Part shown: positions 1-9,197 of the stretch, piece by piece
How the letters are laid out: each line of letters starts with the position of its first letter
How positions within the stretch are numbered: the first letter of the stretch is position 1
From: Aliitabrizicola sp041905595
GTDB lineage: Bacteria > Pseudomonadota > Alphaproteobacteria > Rhodobacterales > Rhodobacteraceae
Length of the DNA: 64,000 nt
Assembly (NCBI GenBank): GCA_041905595.1
Contig: JAYRKT010000003.1
Span: 1 to 64,000 of the forward strand
Direction of reading: 5' to 3'
Notes under the pieces: model-generated
Told to the model about the DNA's origin: nothing
What the model saw: the letters and a program-made list of their open reading frames with translations, nothing else
Databases searched by the model: none
Program-made: the position numbers and the translations under genes

Positions 1-91
1 CGGTGATCGAGCCGGTCTCGATCCGGATCGATGCGCCGTCCACTGCGTGGAATCCGCCGAAATGCTTGTGCAGATCCTCGACGACGATCAT
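1..91 (-). CDS. ABC transporter ATP-binding protein, LivG-like (N-terminal fragment)
   Basis: The reverse complement of these bases opens with ATG and reads without a stop to the window edge. It gives 30 residues beginning MIVVEDLHKHFGGFHAVDGA, the typical N-terminus of the branched-chain amino acid ATPase family: a first beta strand, then the aromatic A-loop region (HFGGFHAVDG) that stacks on adenine. The Walker A motif would lie just outside the window. The gene follows the solute-binding gene at 223-1410 on the same strand, so both probably belong to one import operon. The family call is firm; the exact substrate is not known. Confidence 0.8.
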   Translation of the reverse strand, partial: MIVVEDLHKHFGGFHAVDGASIRIETGSIT

Positions 92-160
92 GCGGCAACC
101 CCCAGTCTTCCCCGCTCTCGTTCCCGCGGTGGCCGCGGTCGGGCAGGTGTTTCTATTGGC

Positions 161-188
161 AACGGCCCGGGCGTATGTCCGGGCCGTT
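161..188 (-). terminator. Intercistronic hairpin after the solute-binding gene
   Basis: A perfect 10-bp inverted repeat (AACGGCCCGG at 161-170 with its complement at 179-188, 8-nt loop) lies between the solute-binding gene and the ATPase gene of the same operon. No T-run follows it on the minus strand. A partial terminator or mRNA-stabilising hairpin, which keeps the binding protein more abundant than the membrane complex, is more likely than a full terminator. Confidence 0.55.
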
Positions 189-222
189 CCTTCTTGTCAA
201 CAGTCGATCACGGTTGCGCGGA

Positions 223-1410
223 TCAACGGAAGCCGACGGTCACGTTCTTGCCGTCCTGCACCACGATCTCGCGGTAACGACCGGCGCTTTCGCCCGGGCC
301 GACCAGGGTGACGGCGGTCGCCCCCTCGTAGTCGATCGGCTTGCCGGCTGCGAGCAGTTCCAGGCCCTTCGCCAGCTCGCCGGGATAGATCTTCTCGCCC
401 GGACCGTTGGCGATTTCCATGACCTTTTCCTTGTAGACCTTCGGATCTGTCGAGTTGGCGGCCTGCATCGCGAGCAGGATCAGCGCGGCGGCATCATAGC
501 TCTCGGGCGAGTAGGCCGAGGTGCCGTCCATGTTGATCGCCTTCATCATCTCTTCGAAGGTCTTGGCGCCCGCCGAGTCCGAACCGGCAATCTGGCCGAA
601 CGAGCCGTTCAGGCCCGCGCCGATGGCGGTCGGAAGCGAGTCGCCGATCATGCCGCCCGGCAGACCGAAGGTCGAGAAGGCGCCGGAGTCGAGCGAGGCC
701 TGGATGATGCCCTTGCCGCCCTGGTCAAGGTAGCCGGCCACGACGAGGATGTCGCCGCCCGCGGGGGCGAGCGCCGCGACTTCGGCCGAGTAGTCAGCCT
801 TGCCGTCGTCGTGGGGCACGTTGATCGTGACCTTGCCACCCTTGGCTTCGAAGCTCTTGGCAATCGATTCGGCCAGACCCTTGCCGTAGTCGTTGTTGGT
901 ATAGGTCAGGGCGATCGACTTGATGCCTTTTTCGGTCAGGATGTCGGCCATCACTTCGCCTTCGCGCGCATCCGAAGGCGCGGTGCGGAAGAAGAGGCCG
1001 TCGTCCTCGGCGGTCGAAAGCGCCGGCGAGGTCGCCGACGGCGAGATCATGACCATGCCGTTCGGGCGGGCGACGTTCTGCAGGATCGCGCCGGTCACGC
1101 CCGAGCAGTCGCCGCCAACGATGCCATTGACCTTTTCGGTGGTGATGAGCTTTTCGGCCGCTGCGGTCGCGGCGGCGGTGTCGATGGCGCAGGTGGTGTC
1201 GCCCTTCAGCGTCACGACGGTGTCGCCGCCCAGAAGCTTGCCCGAATCCGAGACTTCCTTCGCTGCCATCTCGCTTGCCGCGTACATGGCAGGGGTCAGC
1301 GATTCGATCGGGCCGGTGAAGCCGATCAGCACGCCCAGTTTGACTTCCTCTGCCGAAGCAGCACCCGCCATCAGCGCCAGAGCGGCGGTGGCGGTGAGAA
1401 GTTTCTTCAT
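223..1410 (-). CDS. Branched-chain amino acid ABC transporter substrate-binding protein
   Basis: 395 aa. A clear Sec signal peptide (MKKLLTATAALALMAGAASA) is cut before EEV, so the protein is periplasmic. The mature part is a type I periplasmic binding fold of the LivK/urea/amide group: an N-terminal KLGVLIGFTGPIESL strand-turn, a VNGIVGGDCSGVTGAI ligand-pocket segment, and FFRTAPSDA in the hinge region. The start at 1410 is chosen because GGGAGC stands 6 nt upstream and the signal peptide begins there; the frame is open eight codons further. The ATPase gene follows after a hairpin. The ligand (leucine-type amino acid, amide or urea) cannot be fixed from sequence alone. Confidence 0.9.
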   Translation of the reverse strand: MKKLLTATAALALMAGAASAEEVKLGVLIGFTGPIESLTPAMYAASEMAAKEVSDSGKLLGGDTVVTLKGDTTCAIDTAAATAAAEKLITTEKVNGIVGGDCSGVTGAILQNVARPNGMVMISPSATSPALSTAEDDGLFFRTAPSDAREGEVMADILTEKGIKSIALTYTNNDYGKGLAESIAKSFEAKGGKVTINVPHDDGKADYSAEVAALAPAGGDILVVAGYLDQGGKGIIQASLDSGAFSTFGLPGGMIGDSLPTAIGAGLNGSFGQIAGSDSAGAKTFEEMMKAINMDGTSAYSPESYDAAALILLAMQAANSTDPKVYKEKVMEIANGPGEKIYPGELAKGLELLAAGKPIDYEGATAVTLVGPGESAGRYREIVVQDGKNVTVGFR

Positions 1411-1504
1411 GTTGTTGCTCCCTGTCTGGATCATTGTCCGGACCGGAGGCTAGAGCGATAAAATGAAAAAGAAAAGCGTCCTGTGATGCGATCTGACCAT
1501 TTGG

Positions 1505-2530
1505 TCAGATCGACAGGCGCGTCAGCCCGGGCGTAGGGGCGGCCCCTTGCGTCCCGCGTTCGCGGTAAGGCGTCGTATTATAGTGCGCCCGGTAGCATTT
1601 CGAGAAATGCGACGGGCTGGCGAAACCGCAGGCCAGCGCCACGTTGATGACGCTCATGTCGGTCTGCATCAGCAGGTTGCGCGCCTTCTGCAGCCGCAAC
1701 TCCATGTAATAGCGCTTGGGGCTGCGGTTGAGGTAGCGGCGGAAAAGCCGTTCCAGCTGCCGGGTGGACATGCCGACATCCTCAGCCAGATCGGCAGGGC
1801 TGATCGGATCCTCGATGTTGTTTTCCATCATCTGGATGACCTGGCTCAGCTTGGGATGCCGGACGCCAATGCGGGTCGGGATCGACAGGCGCTGCGTGTC
1901 CTGGTCGGTGCGGATCGAGGTGTAGATCAGCTGGTCGGCGACGGTATTGGCCAGCTCGTCGCCATGATCGGCCGCGATCAGCTTCAGCATCAGGTCAATC
2001 GACGAGGTGCCGCCCGCCGTGGTCATCCGGCTGCCGTCGACCACGAAAATCGACTTCGTCAGCTTCACATCCTCGAATTCCTCGAGGAAACCATCCTGAT
2101 TTTCCCAGTGGATGGTCGCCTTCTTGCCGTCAAGCAGGCCCGCCTTCGCCATGGCCCAGCCGCCAGTGCAGATCCCGCCGATCATCATGCCCCGCCGTGC
2201 CTCGCGCCGGAGCCACGAGATGACGGCCTTGGACGTCACCTTTTGCACGTCGATGCCGCCGCAGACCAGCAGCGTGTCGTCGCGGTCGAGTTCGATCAGT
2301 CCGGCATCGAGCTTGAACGAGGCGCCGTTCGAGCAGGAGACGTTTTCCCCGCCTTCGCCGATCAGGATCCAGTCGAACAGCTTCTTGCCGGCAACGCGAT
2401 TGGCGATCCGCAATGGCTCCACCGCGCCGGCAAAGGACATCATCGTGAACTTGTCGAGCAGCAGAAAGACAAAGCGGCGGGGCCGGCTGGCCTCGCGCGG
2501 GCGGACTTCTGCATGACGGACGGGCAACAT
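1505..2530 (-). CDS. GlxA family transcriptional regulator (DJ-1/PfpI domain plus AraC helix-turn-helix)
   Basis: 341 aa. Residues about 20-180 form a class I amidotransferase-like DJ-1/PfpI domain with a Cys in the elbow position (GGICTGGWAMA, Cys121). Residues about 225-325 hold two AraC-type helix-turn-helix units (ADLAEDVGMSTRQLERLFRR, then VALACGFASPSHFSKCYRAH). The family includes GbdR, CdhR and ArgR, which sense amino acids or quaternary amines. The start at 2530 is set by an AGGTCG site; the open frame upstream runs through the intergenic region. It is divergent from the DAHP synthase gene. The effector is unknown; the transporter downstream on the same strand is a possible target. 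Confidence 0.88.
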   Translation of the reverse strand: MLPVRHAEVRPREASRPRRFVFLLLDKFTMMSFAGAVEPLRIANRVAGKKLFDWILIGEGGENVSCSNGASFKLDAGLIELDRDDTLLVCGGIDVQKVTSKAVISWLRREARRGMMIGGICTGGWAMAKAGLLDGKKATIHWENQDGFLEEFEDVKLTKSIFVVDGSRMTTAGGTSSIDLMLKLIAADHGDELANTVADQLIYTSIRTDQDTQRLSIPTRIGVRHPKLSQVIQMMENNIEDPISPADLAEDVGMSTRQLERLFRRYLNRSPKRYYMELRLQKARNLLMQTDMSVINVALACGFASPSHFSKCYRAHYNTTPYRERGTQGAAPTPGLTRLSI

Positions 2531-2768
2531 CGTTTTGCGACCTGAATGTGTCGTTCGTGGCCAATCAATCAGGGAAACCGCCGCTCCGCAAGGGGCGGTG
2601 CGCGGCTGTTTCAGGGTTGAAACAATCGCTGGCTTCTGTCCGCCGGACGGGGACCGGCCGGTCCGTTCCCGGCCCTCGGCATTCTGCATTGCAGCGGGAT
2701 CGGGGCCTTTCCATCCTGCCGGGCTTTCCTTATACGCACCTGCGACCGCTAACAGACGGAGAAAAGCC

Positions 2769-4139
2769 ATGACCAAGGGCTGGAGCAAATCGGACTGGCG
2801 CGCGAAGCCGCGGGTGCAGATGCCCGACTATCCCGACCAGGCCGCTCTGAAGGCGGTCGAGGCGCAACTTGCGAAGTTTCCACCGCTGGTCTTCGCGGGC
2901 GAGGCGCGCAAGCTGAAGAAGCAACTTGCGCTTGCGGCCGAGGGCAAGGCCTTCCTGCTGCAGGGCGGCGACTGCGCCGAGAGCTTTGCCGAGTTCAGCG
3001 CCGACAACATCCGCGACACTTTCCGGGTGATGCTGCAGATGGCGGTGGTGCTGACTTATGGCGCCAAGGTGCCGGTCATCAAGGTGGGCCGGATGGCGGG
3101 CCAGTTTGCCAAGCCGCGTTCGGCCGCGACCGAGGTTGTGGGCGGGCAGGAACTGCCGAGCTACCGCGGCGACATCATCAATGGCTTCGACTTCACCCCC
3201 GATGCCCGGGTGCCCGATCCGGCGCGGATGCTGCAGGCCTACACGCAGGCCGCGGCCAGCCTGAACCTGCTGCGCGCCTTCTCGACCGGCGGTTTTGCCG
3301 ACATCCATCGCGTGCACAGCTGGACCCTCGGCTTTGCCGAGCATGACAAGGCCGAGCGTTATCGCGAACTGTCCAACCACATCTCGGACGCGCTCGACTT
3401 CATGAATGCGGCCGGAATTACCTCGGACACCGCGCCGTCGCTGTCGACCGTGGACTTCTACACCAGCCACGAGGCGCTGCTTCTGGAGTACGAAGAGGCG
3501 TTCTGCCGGATCGACTCGATCACCGGCCAGCCAGTCGCGGGCTCGGGCCACATGATCTGGATCGGCGACCGGACCCGTCAGCCCGACGGCGCGCATGTCG
3601 AGTTCTGCCGCGGTGTCCTGAACCCGATCGGGCTGAAATGCGGTCCCTCGACCACGGCTGAGGACCTGAAGGTGCTTATGGCCAAGCTCAACCCGCAGAA
3701 CGAACCGGGCCGGCTGACGCTGATCGCACGCTTCGGCGCCGGCAAGGTGGGCGAGAACCTGCCGCGTCTGATCAAAGCGGTGCGTGAGGAGGGGGCCAAT
3801 GTCGTCTGGTCCTGCGACCCGATGCACGGCAACACGATCAAGGCGGCTTCGGGCTACAAGACGCGGCCGTTCGACTCGGTCCTGCGCGAGGTGCGGGAAT
3901 TCTTCGGGGTCCACAAGGCCGAGGGTACGATCCCCGGAGGCGTGCATTTCGAGATGACGGGCAAGGACGTGACCGAGTGCACGGGCGGCCTTCGGGCGGT
4001 GAAGGACGAGGATCTGTCCGACCGCTATCATACCGCCTGCGACCCGCGGTTGAATGCCAGCCAGTCCCTGGAACTCGCCTTCCTCGTTGCCGAGGAACTG
4101 TCGGGCTTCCGCGAGGGCGCGCGGCGCGTGGCGCTCTGA
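2769..4139 (+). CDS. 3-deoxy-7-phosphoheptulonate synthase, class II
   Basis: 456 aa, the usual length for the plant-like (type II) DAHP synthase. It condenses phosphoenolpyruvate with erythrose 4-phosphate in the first step of the shikimate pathway in the cytosol. Visible family marks are FLLQGGDCAESF near residue 65 (metal-binding Cys), RMAGQFAKPRS, the WIGDRTRQPDGAHVEFCRG segment, and a C-terminal GGVHFEMTGKDVTECTGG metal site. The ATG at 2769 follows GGAGAAAAGCC. It is a single gene with a strong terminator behind it. There is no fused chorismate mutase domain. Confidence 0.95.
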   Translation: MTKGWSKSDWRAKPRVQMPDYPDQAALKAVEAQLAKFPPLVFAGEARKLKKQLALAAEGKAFLLQGGDCAESFAEFSADNIRDTFRVMLQMAVVLTYGAKVPVIKVGRMAGQFAKPRSAATEVVGGQELPSYRGDIINGFDFTPDARVPDPARMLQAYTQAAASLNLLRAFSTGGFADIHRVHSWTLGFAEHDKAERYRELSNHISDALDFMNAAGITSDTAPSLSTVDFYTSHEALLLEYEEAFCRIDSITGQPVAGSGHMIWIGDRTRQPDGAHVEFCRGVLNPIGLKCGPSTTAEDLKVLMAKLNPQNEPGRLTLIARFGAGKVGENLPRLIKAVREEGANVVWSCDPMHGNTIKAASGYKTRPFDSVLREVREFFGVHKAEGTIPGGVHFEMTGKDVTECTGGLRAVKDEDLSDRYHTACDPRLNASQSLELAFLVAEELSGFREGARRVAL

Positions 4140-4188
4140 GACCTGACTGAAGGCGACATCGGGACCCGTTGACGCCAGCCTGAACCCG

Positions 4189-4222
4189 GAAACCCATCGG
4201 CACTCTGCCGGTGGGTTTTTCG
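4189..4222 (+). terminator. Rho-independent terminator of the DAHP synthase gene
   Basis: An 11-bp stem (AACCCATCGGC at 4191-4201 with GCCGGTGGGTT at 4207-4217, one G-T pair) and a 5-nt loop are followed by TTTCGTTTT. This is the classic arrangement 50 nt after the stop codon. Confidence 0.85.
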
Positions 4223-4305
4223 TTTTGCGGAAGTCGACCATGTGACAAAAGTCAGTTTGGCGACAATTCTCACCTTGGCATCCGATATCATTTATCGATC
4301 CAACC

Positions 4306-4314
4306 GGGGGGGGG
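4306..4314 (+). repeat. G9 homopolymer between promoter region and start codon
   Basis: Nine consecutive G stand 6 nt before the ATG of the amidohydrolase gene, where a Shine-Dalgarno sequence belongs. The run itself must serve as the ribosome binding site, since no AGGAGG-like sequence is seen. Slippage in such a run would change the spacing to the start codon. Confidence 0.7.
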
Positions 4315-4320
4315 TGAATC

Positions 4321-6222
4321 ATGACTGACGCCACGCATTTGCACCTGTCACGCCGAGCGCTTTTCAAGGTTCTGGCCGGAAGCGCCAGCGTCGCCGCCGT
4401 GTCGTCGGTTCTGGGGCTTCCGCGCCCTGCGCGGGCCGCAGACGAGGTGCCAGCTGACGTCATCTATCGCGGCGGGACGATCCTGACGATGGACGACGCC
4501 CAGCCCAGAGCCGAGGCGCTGGCCATCCGGGGCGGACGGATCGTCGCCGTCGGCGAGGAAGAAGCGGTCATGGCCCTGAAGGGTGACGACACCAAGGTGA
4601 TCGACTTGGGGGACAAGGCGCTGCTTCCCGGCTTCTTCGACGCGCATGGCCATGTCTTCGTCGGCGGGATACAGGCGCTGACGGCCAACATGCTTGCGCC
4701 GCCCGATGGGGTTGTCACCGACATCGCCTCGTTACAAAAGGTGCTTTCGGACTGGATCGCGGCCAATCAGGCGACGGTCGAAAAGACCAAGATCATCATG
4801 GGTTTTGGTTTCGACAAGTCGACGCTTGCCGAACTGCGCGATCCGAACCGTCAGGATCTCGACGCGATTTCAAATGACTATCCGGTCTACCTCATCCATC
4901 AGTCTGGCCACATGGGCGCGGCCAACTCGAAGGCGCTCGAGATCGCCGGCATCACCCGCGACACGCCGGATCCGCCGGGCGGTGTCATCCGCAAGGATGC
5001 CGACGGCGAACCGACCGGCGTGCTGGAGGAGAACGCCCATAACATCACCTGGATGAAGCTGATGTCGGCTGTCGATCGCGAGGGGATGAAGGCAATCGCC
5101 CGGGCAGGCGCCGACTTGTGGACGCGCTACGGCTACACCACGGCGGAGGAGGGACGATCGGTCAAGGCGACTGCCGAGATCATGCAGGAGGTGGCCGGCG
5201 AAGGTGGCTACAAGATCGATGTCTTGACCTTTGTCGACGTCCTCATGGATCGCGATTTCGCCAAGGAAAACGTGTCGGCGGGCTACACGAACCGCTTCCG
5301 AGTTGCCGGTGCGAAGCTCACGATAGACGGCTCGCCCCAAGGCTTCACTGCCTATCGCGACCGCCCGTATTATGCGCCTGTCGGGGACTATCCACCCGGC
5401 TATCGCGGCTATCCCTCGGCCACGCAGGATCAGGTCGATGACGCGCTCGACTGGGCCTATGGCAATGGCATCCAGATCATCACCCACGCCAATGGCGAAG
5501 CGGCAATCGACATGCTGATCGCCGGGACCGGGGCGGCGATTGCCCGGCATGGGGCCGGCAAGGACCGCCGGTCGGAACTGATCCACGGGCAATTCCTGCG
5601 TGAGGATCAGGTCGACAGCCTCCGGCAGCAGGATATCTTCCCCTCGCTTTTTCCGATGCACACGTTCTACTGGGGCGATTGGCACCGGGATCATACGGTC
5701 GGACCGGCACTTGCCGACAACATCTCGCCCACCGGATGGCTGGTGAAGCGGGGCATGAAGTTCTCGACCCATCACGACGCGCCGGTCGCCTTTCCCGATT
5801 CCATGCGCGTGCTCGATGCGACGGTGACGCGACGCTCGCGCTCGGGCGACATCCTCGGCCCGGCACAGAGGGTCGATGTGATGACCGCGCTCAAGGCGAT
5901 GACGATCTGGCCGGCCTGGGCACATTTCGAGGAGGGGCAAAAGGGCTCGCTGGAAGTCGGCAAACTGGCGGACCTCGTGATCCTGTCCGCCGATCCGACC
6001 GCCGTCGATCCCGAAACGCTGGACCAGTTGACCATCGTCGAGACAGTGAAGGAGGGCGTCAGCATCTACGGCGCCGCCGAGAAGCAGGGCATGCTCGACT
6101 ACCGGCCGCGTCGGGATGGCGACGACCCCTACCAAGACTTTCTTCGCCGGACGGCGCAGGACGATTACAGGACCGGCGGCTGCGAGATCGACGCGCTCAT
6201 GCGACCGTTCGAGCGGGCCTGA
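4321..6222 (+). CDS. Tat-exported metal-dependent amidohydrolase, YtcJ-like
   Basis: 633 aa. The N-terminus carries a twin-arginine signal (SRRALFKVLAG, residues 10-20) and a hydrophobic stretch ending in ARA-A near residue 40, so the folded metalloenzyme goes to the periplasm. The mature part starts with the composite beta domain (VIYRGGTILTMDDAQPRAEA), then the first metal ligands (DAHGHV, 108-112), a central HQSGHMG, HANGE and HHDAPV metal/base region, and closes with LEVGKLADLVIL, typical of the YtcJ group. Substrates of this family are poorly known (amides, carbamates, N-formyl compounds). It has no operon partner. The upstream G9 run is odd. Confidence 0.88.
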   Translation: MTDATHLHLSRRALFKVLAGSASVAAVSSVLGLPRPARAADEVPADVIYRGGTILTMDDAQPRAEALAIRGGRIVAVGEEEAVMALKGDDTKVIDLGDKALLPGFFDAHGHVFVGGIQALTANMLAPPDGVVTDIASLQKVLSDWIAANQATVEKTKIIMGFGFDKSTLAELRDPNRQDLDAISNDYPVYLIHQSGHMGAANSKALEIAGITRDTPDPPGGVIRKDADGEPTGVLEENAHNITWMKLMSAVDREGMKAIARAGADLWTRYGYTTAEEGRSVKATAEIMQEVAGEGGYKIDVLTFVDVLMDRDFAKENVSAGYTNRFRVAGAKLTIDGSPQGFTAYRDRPYYAPVGDYPPGYRGYPSATQDQVDDALDWAYGNGIQIITHANGEAAIDMLIAGTGAAIARHGAGKDRRSELIHGQFLREDQVDSLRQQDIFPSLFPMHTFYWGDWHRDHTVGPALADNISPTGWLVKRGMKFSTHHDAPVAFPDSMRVLDATVTRRSRSGDILGPAQRVDVMTALKAMTIWPAWAHFEEGQKGSLEVGKLADLVILSADPTAVDPETLDQLTIVETVKEGVSIYGAAEKQGMLDYRPRRDGDDPYQDFLRRTAQDDYRTGGCEIDALMRPFERA

Positions 6223-6239
6223 CGGGCGCAGGCTCGGGA

Positions 6240-6920
6240 TCAGTCGTCGGACTTGACGAGGCGCAGGTGGCTTCGGTCCGTGCTGCGCTTAGGCTGCTGC
6301 AGGAAGGGCCGCGGCGCCTCGGCCAGTTCGCGAACTTGGTCCGGATGGCGGGCGGGCAGGGCGGCCCGCTCGATGGCCACGGCTGGCCAGACCTGAGACT
6401 GAAGCGGTTCGGTCACCTCGCGGGTGACGCTGAAGCGCCGCGGGCTGCGGCCGATCAGGCCGAGCGTCACCAGGCAGCCGAGTGCGCGGTCGCAACTGCC
6501 GGTGTCGCCCATGACCGGCAAAAGCAGCATCCGCGCCTCGATCGTCGGGCGCCCGAGGCCGCGATCCCCTGCCAGGGCAAATGTCAGGATCGACGGGGTG
6601 GCAAAGACTGCTTCCGTCGCCTCCATGACCCGATCACGGGCGTTGGGTTCGAACAGCGCGGTCAGGGGCATGCCGCGCACCTCCATCCCCAGAAGCTGCA
6701 CGAGATGCATACCCGCGAGGCGAAAGCGGGCGACGCCATGGGCAACGCGCTCGATCAGGAAGACATGCTCCAGCGACCGCTCCATCCCGCGCGGGTCGAG
6801 CGATGCGCGCGCCGGTGGCTCGCTGCCCGAGCGCAGGCCCTCCCAGTAGGCGCGCACCTCCTGCAGGGGCTGGAACGCCGTCCCCATGCCGAATTCGCCC
6901 ATCCGCCGATCCTTCTTCAT
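6240..6920 (-). CDS. PAS domain protein (PAS_5 type)
   Basis: 226 aa. The protein opens MGEFGMGTAFQPLQEVRAYW and continues DPRGMERSLEHVFLIERV and FRLAGMHLVQLLGMEVRGMP. These are hallmarks of the alphaproteobacterial PAS_5 family, which folds as one sensory PAS domain with no output domain. The open frame extends about 100 codons further upstream, but that part has the composition of non-coding DNA. The start at 6920 has a GGAG site; MGEF at 6902 is an alternative. It converges on the amidohydrolase gene with 17 nt between. Ligand and partner are unknown. Confidence 0.75.
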   Translation of the reverse strand: MKKDRRMGEFGMGTAFQPLQEVRAYWEGLRSGSEPPARASLDPRGMERSLEHVFLIERVAHGVARFRLAGMHLVQLLGMEVRGMPLTALFEPNARDRVMEATEAVFATPSILTFALAGDRGLGRPTIEARMLLLPVMGDTGSCDRALGCLVTLGLIGRSPRRFSVTREVTEPLQSQVWPAVAIERAALPARHPDQVRELAEAPRPFLQQPKRSTDRSHLRLVKSDD

Positions 6921-7152
6921 CTCCGCCGCTCCCCGGTTGGTCCGAAGTCGCCGCCTGCTCGGCCGGTCGCTCCGGTTGTTCCCATCGGCCGGCTCTGCTA
7001 CTTCCCGAAGGAAGGCGAGGCGGTCGGGGGCGGCATCCCTTTGGTTACCCGATTGTAAACTACACCGGAATCGCGCCGGAGCGGAGTGAAATCCTCGCAT
7101 TTGGTTAAACCGCCGGCACCCAAGCCGTCGGAGGGGGCAGGGAGCGCAGACA

Positions 7153-8046
7153 ATGGTCACCTCGATGACAGGTTTCGCCAGCCGCAAGGGGCAGGACGGG
7201 GGCGTCACCTGGGCCTGGGACATCCGCTCGGTCAATGGCAAGGGGTTGGACCTGCGCCTGCGCCTGCCCGACTGGATCGACGGCCTGGAAGCGCCTGTCC
7301 GGACCGAACTTGGCAGGCGTCTTCACCGCGGCAATGTCAGCCTCACGCTCAAGGCCGCGCGCGAGGCAGGTGCCGAGGCGGTGCGCCTGAACGCGCCTGT
7401 GCTTGACGCGGTGCTGTCCGCCTTGGCCGAGGTCGAGGAGCGTGCGGCGCTGAAGGGGGTCACCGTCTCGCCCCCTACCGCGGCCGAGGTGCTGTCGCTG
7501 CGCGGAGTGATGGACGCCTCAGGTGGCGACGAGGACGATGCCGGCCAGCTGCGAGAGACATTGCTGGCCGACCTCGCGCCACTGCTCGACGCCTTCGCCG
7601 CCGCACGCAAGGCCGAGGGTGCGGCACTGGCCCGCGTGATCGCTGGACAGATCGACCGGATCGAGGCGCTGACCACCGACGCGGCACACGAGGCCGAAGC
7701 CCGGCGCGACAGCATGGCCGCGAACCTGCGGGAAAACCTCGCCCGGGTCCTGGCGAACAGCGAGGGCGCTGATGAAGCCCGCGTGGCGCAGGAGCTGGCG
7801 ATGATGGCGGTCAAGGCTGACGTGACCGAAGAGATCGACCGCCTGCGCGCCCATATCGCCGCGGCCCGCGCGCTTCTGGCCGAGAAGGGCGCGGTCGGGC
7901 GCAAGTTCGACTTCCTGATGCAGGAGTTCAACCGCGAGGCCAACACGCTTTGCTCCAAAGCGCAGGCGATCGAACTGACCCGCATCGGTCTTGACCTGAA
8001 GACGGTCATAGATCAGATGCGCGAACAGGTTCAGAACGTGGAATAA
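7153..8046 (+). CDS. yicC: YicC family endoribonuclease/RNase adaptor
   Basis: 297 aa with the family start MVTSMTGFAS, the N-terminal YicC domain (WDIRSVNGKGLDLRLRLP) and the C-terminal DUF1732 half ending in KSFDFLMQEFNREANT-like sequence (here KFDFLMQEFNREANTLCSKA), followed by IDQMREQVQNVE. In E. coli YicC acts in RNA turnover, including of the small RNA RyhB. It lies 3 nt before gmk, a neighbour pair conserved in many bacteria. The ATG at 7153 is preceded by GGGAGCGC. Confidence 0.92.
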   Translation: MVTSMTGFASRKGQDGGVTWAWDIRSVNGKGLDLRLRLPDWIDGLEAPVRTELGRRLHRGNVSLTLKAAREAGAEAVRLNAPVLDAVLSALAEVEERAALKGVTVSPPTAAEVLSLRGVMDASGGDEDDAGQLRETLLADLAPLLDAFAAARKAEGAALARVIAGQIDRIEALTTDAAHEAEARRDSMAANLRENLARVLANSEGADEARVAQELAMMAVKADVTEEIDRLRAHIAAARALLAEKGAVGRKFDFLMQEFNREANTLCSKAQAIELTRIGLDLKTVIDQMREQVQNVE

Positions 8047-8049
8047 GTC

Positions 8050-8682
8050 ATGGCACGGCGCGGATTTCTGCTGATCCTCTCCTCGCCCTCGGGGGCCGGG
8101 AAATCGAGCCTGACCAAGCGGCTGATGGCCTGGGATCCGACCTTGAGCTTTTCGGTCTCGGCCACGACGCGCGCCCCGCGTCCGGGCGAAGTCGATGGCC
8201 GCGATTACTATTTCCGCTCTCGGGCCGAGTTCGAGGCGCTGATCGCTTCGGGGCAGATGCTGGAACATGCCGAAGTGTTCGGCAACCTTTATGGCAGCCC
8301 CCGCGGCCCGGTCGAAGAGGCGATGCTGGCCGGGCGCGACACGGTCTTTGACATCGACTGGCAGGGCGGCCAGCAGATCCGCCAGGCAATGCGCGACGAT
8401 GTGGTGTCAATCTTCATCCTTCCGCCCTCGATTGCAGAGCTGGAAAACCGCTTGCGCGGACGGGCGCAGGACAGCGACGAGGTCATTGCCGGCCGCATGG
8501 CGAAAAGCCGTGACGAGATCAGCCATTGGGCGGAATATGACTATGTGCTGGTCAACCACGACCTCGACGCGGCCGAGGACGAGTTGAAGGCCATCGTGCG
8601 GGCCGAGAGGCTCAAGCGGTTCCGCCAGCCGGGCTTGAGCGATTTCGTCCGCGGACTGAACAGGGAGTTTGAGCAGAGATGA
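8050..8682 (+). CDS. gmk: Guanylate kinase
   Basis: 210 aa, the normal size. It converts GMP and ATP to GDP and ADP in the cytosol. Visible are the P-loop SSPSGAGKSS (residues 11-20), the GMP-binding run SATTRAPRPGEVDGRDYYF, and the lid region RLRGRAQDSDEVIAGRMAK. It sits between yicC and the carbonic anhydrase-like gene, with a 4-nt ATGA overlap to the latter, so the three are probably co-transcribed. Confidence 0.96.
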   Translation: MARRGFLLILSSPSGAGKSSLTKRLMAWDPTLSFSVSATTRAPRPGEVDGRDYYFRSRAEFEALIASGQMLEHAEVFGNLYGSPRGPVEEAMLAGRDTVFDIDWQGGQQIRQAMRDDVVSIFILPPSIAELENRLRGRAQDSDEVIAGRMAKSRDEISHWAEYDYVLVNHDLDAAEDELKAIVRAERLKRFRQPGLSDFVRGLNREFEQR

Positions 8683-9197
8683 TTTTCGAACTTGACGGCA
8701 TTGCCCCGCTGATTGCCGCTGATGCCTGGGTGGCGCCCACCGCCTGCCTGATCGGCAAGATCGTGGTCGAGGCAGAGGCGTCGGTCTGGTTTGGGGTGAC
8801 TGCGCGCGGTGATAACGAGGAAATCCGCATTGGTCTCGGCTCGAACGTGCAGGAAAACTGCGTGCTCCATACCGACATGGGCTTTCCCCTGACCATCGGC
8901 GCTGATTGCACCATCGGCCACAAGGCGATGCTCCATGGCTGCACGATTGGCGACGGGAGCCTGATCGGCATGGGGGCCATCGTGCTGAACGGCGCGAAGA
9001 TCGGGCGAGGCTGCCTGATCGGGGCGGGGGCGCTGATCACCGAAGGCAAGGAAATCCCCGATGGCAGCCTGGTCATGGGCGCGCCGGGCAAGGTGGTGCG
9101 CCAGCTTGACGAGGCGGCGCAGGCAAAGCTGCTCTTGTCGGCCGAAGGGTACCGCAAGAATGCCCGCCGTTTCGCGACCGGCATGAAGCGGGTCTGA
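8679..9197 (+). CDS. Gamma-class carbonic anhydrase family protein (left-handed beta helix)
   Basis: 172 aa of hexapeptide repeats (for example IGADCTIGHKAMLHGCTIG) forming a trimeric left-handed beta helix. The three zinc histidines of the gamma carbonic anhydrase fold are all present: His64 (CVLHTD), His81 (IGHKA) and His86 (MLHGC). Related proteins (CaiE, YrdA, PaaY) include thioesterases and proteins of unknown activity, so carbonic anhydrase activity is not certain. The start overlaps the gmk stop codon as ATGA, which suggests translational coupling. Confidence 0.88.
   Translation: MIFELDGIAPLIAADAWVAPTACLIGKIVVEAEASVWFGVTARGDNEEIRIGLGSNVQENCVLHTDMGFPLTIGADCTIGHKAMLHGCTIGDGSLIGMGAIVLNGAKIGRGCLIGAGALITEGKEIPDGSLVMGAPGKVVRQLDEAAQAKLLLSAEGYRKNARRFATGMKRV

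Noticed and set aside
31..1461. Long plus-strand frame opposite the LivK-like gene
   Set aside because: Antisense shadow of a clear binding-protein gene with signal peptide; no family features.
2730..4463. 577-codon minus-strand frame
   Set aside because: Antisense to the class II DAHP synthase, with no motif of its own.
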